In this document: one piece after another, positions 12,564-15,526 of the stretch
Numbering within the stretch: the first letter of the stretch is position 1
How the letters are laid out: each line of letters starts with the position of its first letter
Source: Candidatus Binataceae bacterium
GTDB taxonomy: Bacteria > Desulfobacterota > Binatia > Binatales > Binataceae
Assembly: GCA_030042765.1 (NCBI GenBank)
Contig: JASHZA010000061.1
Location: 1-15,526 of the forward strand
Reading direction: 5' to 3'
DNA: 15,526 nucleotides
Translations under genes and position numbers: made by a program
The notes under the pieces: generated by a model
The model's database searches: none
Told to the model about the DNA's origin: nothing
Seen by the model: the letters and a program-made list of their open reading frames with translations, nothing else

Positions 12564-15526
12564 CTAGCTTGCGAGTTGGTCGAGCAGGGTTTTGGCATCC
12601 TTCAGGTCGGCCGTATCGAAGCCCTCCGTGAACCAATTGTAAATTTCACAGAGCATAGAGCGTGCCTCGTCGCCGCGATTGGTATCGCCCAAGAGTCGCG
12701 CGAGTGAGGTTGTCGCGCGCAGCTCCCAGGATTTGGCGCCCTGATCTCGTGCAACGTCTATAGCGGTTCGAAACGAGCGCTCGGCCGCAGTTATGTTCGC
12801 GGAGTTGTGTATGAGTATCAGTTCACCGCGCACCCGATGCAGCTCTGCCGTATAGAGCCGCGCATCACACTCGTCGATCATCCGGGAACCCAGCTCGAGT
12901 CTCTGGAATCCCTCGGCCACCCGTCCCATTTTGCCGTAGATGTCCGCCAGAAGAACGTTGAACCACCCGGCCCACAGCAGAGGAATTCCGGGAAGCATCT
13001 GCTCCATTGCCTCGACCAGCTCGGGTCTTCCACCGTCTCGGGCAAGCGTCCAACCTTCAAGAAAACGCGCCATCGCGACAAGAAATGAATGTCCCCGTTC
13101 GGTCGCAGCGGCGAGGATCGAAGTAAGCTCCGCGTGAAGCTGCGGATCCCGTAGACACGCGCGTGCGTACAGAGCCGTGAGCCGACCAACATTGCGCAGA
13201 TACTCGTTCGACTCCTGCCGGGCTTGAGCCACCGTCTGTCCGACCGTCTGAATCGCTTGCTCTGGATAACCTAGTAACCACAGATTCCAAGCCAGGAACG
13301 CCTGAACGATTACCCGCGGGAGTACATCGAAAAGGGCGAGTTCCTGCCGGCGAAGCCCAGACTCGGATTTCGAAAGGCTGGAAACCAGATGTTCGCGCGA
13401 TTGGGCCAATTCACCCTGGTAGAGGAGCACGTTTGCCATCGCGGCTTGGGCGAGCCCCAACATCATGGGGTCGTCCATATCTTGGGCAATCGCGAGAGCC
13501 TGCTCTGCAAACTCACGCGCTTTCTGAAGATCCCAGAATGTGTAAGAGAGACGCAGGCTCACCAGCGATCGAAAAATCTCCGACCGGTCCTCCATTTGGC
13601 GCGAGATCTCTAGCGCCCGTTCCATAGGCGCACGAACTTCCGGCGAACCGGGGTTGTGAGTGGGGGTGAGGCAATTGATTAGCGCAGTTTGCAACTTCAG
13701 TTCATCACGGTCGCGTTCGCGATCGGCGGGAAGCCTTTGCAGCAGCTCGCGGCCTTGCGCCAGGGATGCGGCTGCCTCAGCGTAGGCGGCGCGCCGCGTA
13801 GCCTGTTCCGCGCTACGGACCAGGGACCGGATCGCCTTGCGCGCGTCTCCGCCGCGGCTGTAATGATGCGCGACTTCGCTCAGATGGTCCTCGATTGACT
13901 GGGCGAAGGTAGCTTCCATCGCCGCGCCGATACGTTCGTGGATCAACCTGCGCCGCTCGATCAGCATCGAGTTGTAAGCGACCTCCTGGGTGAGCGCGTG
14001 CTTGAAAGTGTATTCGAGGTCGTCTACGGCCGGCTGCTCGTAGATGAACTCGGCGAGCTGAAGATCTGCCAGTATTCGCTCGAGCTCCGGTTGCGCTTTG
14101 CCGGCAGTCTCCGCAGAGTACGGCAGCTGCCATACCTCGCGCACTAGCCCGAGCGGGAACTCCTTGCCAATCACGGCAAGTGTTTGGAGCAGATCTTTGC
14201 CCTCCGGGGGCAGCCGATCGATGCGTGAGGCGAGGATCGCCTGCACCGTCAGCGGGATCTTCAGCTCACTGAGCGGCTGTGTCAGTTGTACCCTGCCATT
14301 GCGCACCAGTACCCCTTCTTCGAACAATCCCTGGACCATCTCCTCCATGAAGAACGGGTTACCGTCACTGCGCTCAATGATTAGACGCATCAGCCGTGTA
14401 AGATTGGAGCCCTCGCCCGCGCCCGACTCGTCGCTGCCTTTGCTCTCTCCAGCACCTGAATGAGCCGCGGGTATCGAAAGCAGCGCGCCGAGCATTTCTC
14501 CAGCACTGTCCCGGCCCAGCGGATCGAGCCTCAATTGTGTGTAGTAGGTCTTGCGGTTCCATTGATGGGAGTACTCGGGGCGGTAGTTCACCAACAACAG
14601 AATCCTCGCCGTGCCAATCGAATCGGCCAGCAGATTGAGGAATTCCTGGGTCTCGTCGTCAATCCAGTGCAGATCTTCGAAGATCACCATGAGCGGCTGG
14701 TTCAGTGATTCGCGCAGCATGATCCGCTTGATCACCTCGAGCGTCCGGCGCTTGCGCAGATTCGCGTCCATCCCAGCCAGCGGGTCGTCCCCCTCGTCGA
14801 CTCCAAGCAGGCCATAAAGGTAGGGCAGGGTGTCTTCAAGTGCGCGGTCGAGGATCACGATCCTGCCCGCGATCTTCTCGCGCCGTCTTCGCGGGTCATC
14901 CTCCGTGGCGATTTCGAAATATGAGTGCAGAAGTTCGAGCATGGGCAGGTATGCCGAGGCCTTGCCATGCGAAACCGAGAACGCCTCCAGCACCTTCCAG
15001 CCCGACTGCGATACCGCCTTGAACTCGAAGAACAGGCGGGATTTGCCCACTCCCGCCTCCGCCATCGCGGCGACGATTTGCCCGCGTCCGGCTTTGGCCT
15101 GCTCGGCGGCGTGTTTGAGCGCCTCCATCTCGCGCCCGCGGCCGACGAATTTGGTTAATCCGCGCCCCTGCGAACGCTGCAAGCGCGTTCGCAGCGGGCC
15201 CAGTCCGGTCACTTCGTACACGTTTATCGGGCCGCTCAGACCCTTTACGCGAGTCGGACCACGTGCCTTCAACTGGAAGTAGCCCTCCACGAGACGGCGC
15301 GTGTTCTCGGTAATCGCGATTGACCCGGTCGGCGCTACCGCCTGCATCCGCGAAGCGAGGTTGGCAGTATGTCCGATCGGTGTGTACTCGGTGTGTCCTT
15401 CCGCGGTGGTCAGCGTGCGCACGACCACCTCGCCCGTGTTGATCCCGACGCGGGCCTCGAGCGGTGTGCCGCCGTCAGCGACCAATTTCGCCGAATAAGT
15501 GCGTGCCCCCTCCTGCAGCCGCAACG
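12564..15526 (-). CDS. Class III adenylate/guanylate cyclase domain - AAA ATPase - TPR regulator (N-terminus outside window)
   Basis: At least 987 codons are open to the window edge; the start lies beyond it. Numbering from the TTG at 15524, residues 1 to about 105 are the C-terminal half of a class III nucleotide cyclase. They include RVGINTGEV and YTPIGHTANLASRMQ, with the catalytic Asn55 and Arg59. A large STAND-like ATPase follows, with Walker A MAEAGVGKSR (154-163; the first Gly of the loop is Ala155) and Walker B LMVIFEDLHWIDD (278-290). After about residue 500 come Ala/Leu-rich helical repeats of TPR type, including AEAAASLAQGRELLQRL. Related bacterial proteins couple cyclic-nucleotide synthesis to ATP-dependent signalling, usually with unknown inputs. 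It lies upstream of the VOC gene on the same strand. No DNA-binding domain was seen at the C-terminus. Confidence 0.88.
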   Translation of the reverse strand, partial: LRLQEGARTYSAKLVADGGTPLEARVGINTGEVVVRTLTTAEGHTEYTPIGHTANLASRMQAVAPTGSIAITENTRRLVEGYFQLKARGPTRVKGLSGPINVYEVTGLGPLRTRLQRSQGRGLTKFVGRGREMEALKHAAEQAKAGRGQIVAAMAEAGVGKSRLFFEFKAVSQSGWKVLEAFSVSHGKASAYLPMLELLHSYFEIATEDDPRRRREKIAGRIVILDRALEDTLPYLYGLLGVDEGDDPLAGMDANLRKRRTLEVIKRIMLRESLNQPLMVIFEDLHWIDDETQEFLNLLADSIGTARILLLVNYRPEYSHQWNRKTYYTQLRLDPLGRDSAGEMLGALLSIPAAHSGAGESKGSDESGAGEGSNLTRLMRLIIERSDGNPFFMEEMVQGLFEEGVLVRNGRVQLTQPLSELKIPLTVQAILASRIDRLPPEGKDLLQTLAVIGKEFPLGLVREVWQLPYSAETAGKAQPELERILADLQLAEFIYEQPAVDDLEYTFKHALTQEVAYNSMLIERRRLIHERIGAAMEATFAQSIEDHLSEVAHHYSRGGDARKAIRSLVRSAEQATRRAAYAEAAASLAQGRELLQRLPADRERDRDELKLQTALINCLTPTHNPGSPEVRAPMERALEISRQMEDRSEIFRSLVSLRLSYTFWDLQKAREFAEQALAIAQDMDDPMMLGLAQAAMANVLLYQGELAQSREHLVSSLSKSESGLRRQELALFDVLPRVIVQAFLAWNLWLLGYPEQAIQTVGQTVAQARQESNEYLRNVGRLTALYARACLRDPQLHAELTSILAAATERGHSFLVAMARFLEGWTLARDGGRPELVEAMEQMLPGIPLLWAGWFNVLLADIYGKMGRVAEGFQRLELGSRMIDECDARLYTAELHRVRGELILIHNSANITAAERSFRTAIDVARDQGAKSWELRATTSLARLLGDTNRGDEARSMLCEIYNWFTEGFDTADLKDAKTLLDQLAS

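Noticed and set aside
12523..12636. 38-codon upstream extension of the VOC protein
   Set aside because: It overlaps the cyclase gene's end. The ATG at 12522 has a perfectly spaced GGAGG.
1..15526. CRISPR arrays, insertion sequences, phage genes, toxin-antitoxin pairs
   Set aside because: No regularly spaced repeats, no transposase or integrase motifs and no terminal inverted repeats were seen on either strand.

Overview
The window looks like chromosomal DNA of a GC-rich (roughly 60% by eye) Gram-negative bacterium. A predicted outer-membrane beta-barrel, several Sec-type signal peptides and a class III cyclase/AAA/TPR regulator fit a soil- or sediment-type proteobacterial or desulfobacterial lineage. 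No marker in the window fixes the taxon, so that is inference. No insertion sequence, integrase, phage gene or CRISPR array was seen.

Layout. Positions 1-132 hold the tail of a plus-strand gene cut by the window edge. Positions 178-2041 (minus) hold a probable two-gene unit: an outer-membrane barrel followed by a tungstate/molybdate-type periplasmic binding protein with no permease or ATPase partner. Positions 2158-3543 (minus) encode a large exported cysteine-rich protein starting at TTG behind a strong Shine-Dalgarno. A 515-base intergenic region (3544-4058) carries a near-consensus sigma-54 promoter pointing at a small exported helical protein (4059-4409, plus). A GC-rich hairpin separates that gene from a convergent minus-strand operon.

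The operon (10386 down to 4590, minus) is the centre of the window. In transcription order it encodes a CDP-paratose-2-epimerase-like NAD enzyme, a glycosyltransferase-like protein, an FkbM methyltransferase with a coiled-coil N-terminus, a PAPS-type sulfotransferase, an ABC ATPase and an ABC-2 permease. The last five genes are tightly packed or overlapping. Together they suggest synthesis, methylation, sulfation and export of a small glycan or glycolipid. The content resembles, without being homologous to, the NodS/NodH/NodI/NodJ arrangement. Two of the enzymes have unusual key residues: Phe in place of the SDR catalytic Tyr, and Pro in place of the ABC Q-loop Gln.

Upstream of the operon lies a tRNA-Lys(UUU) gene (10546-10622, minus) whose 3' end faces it. 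Beyond it are a PAS-receiver protein without a kinase core (10700-11869), a VOC/glyoxalase-fold protein (12076-12522) and the long C-terminal part of an adenylate cyclase-AAA ATPase-TPR regulator (12564 to the window end). All three are on the minus strand.
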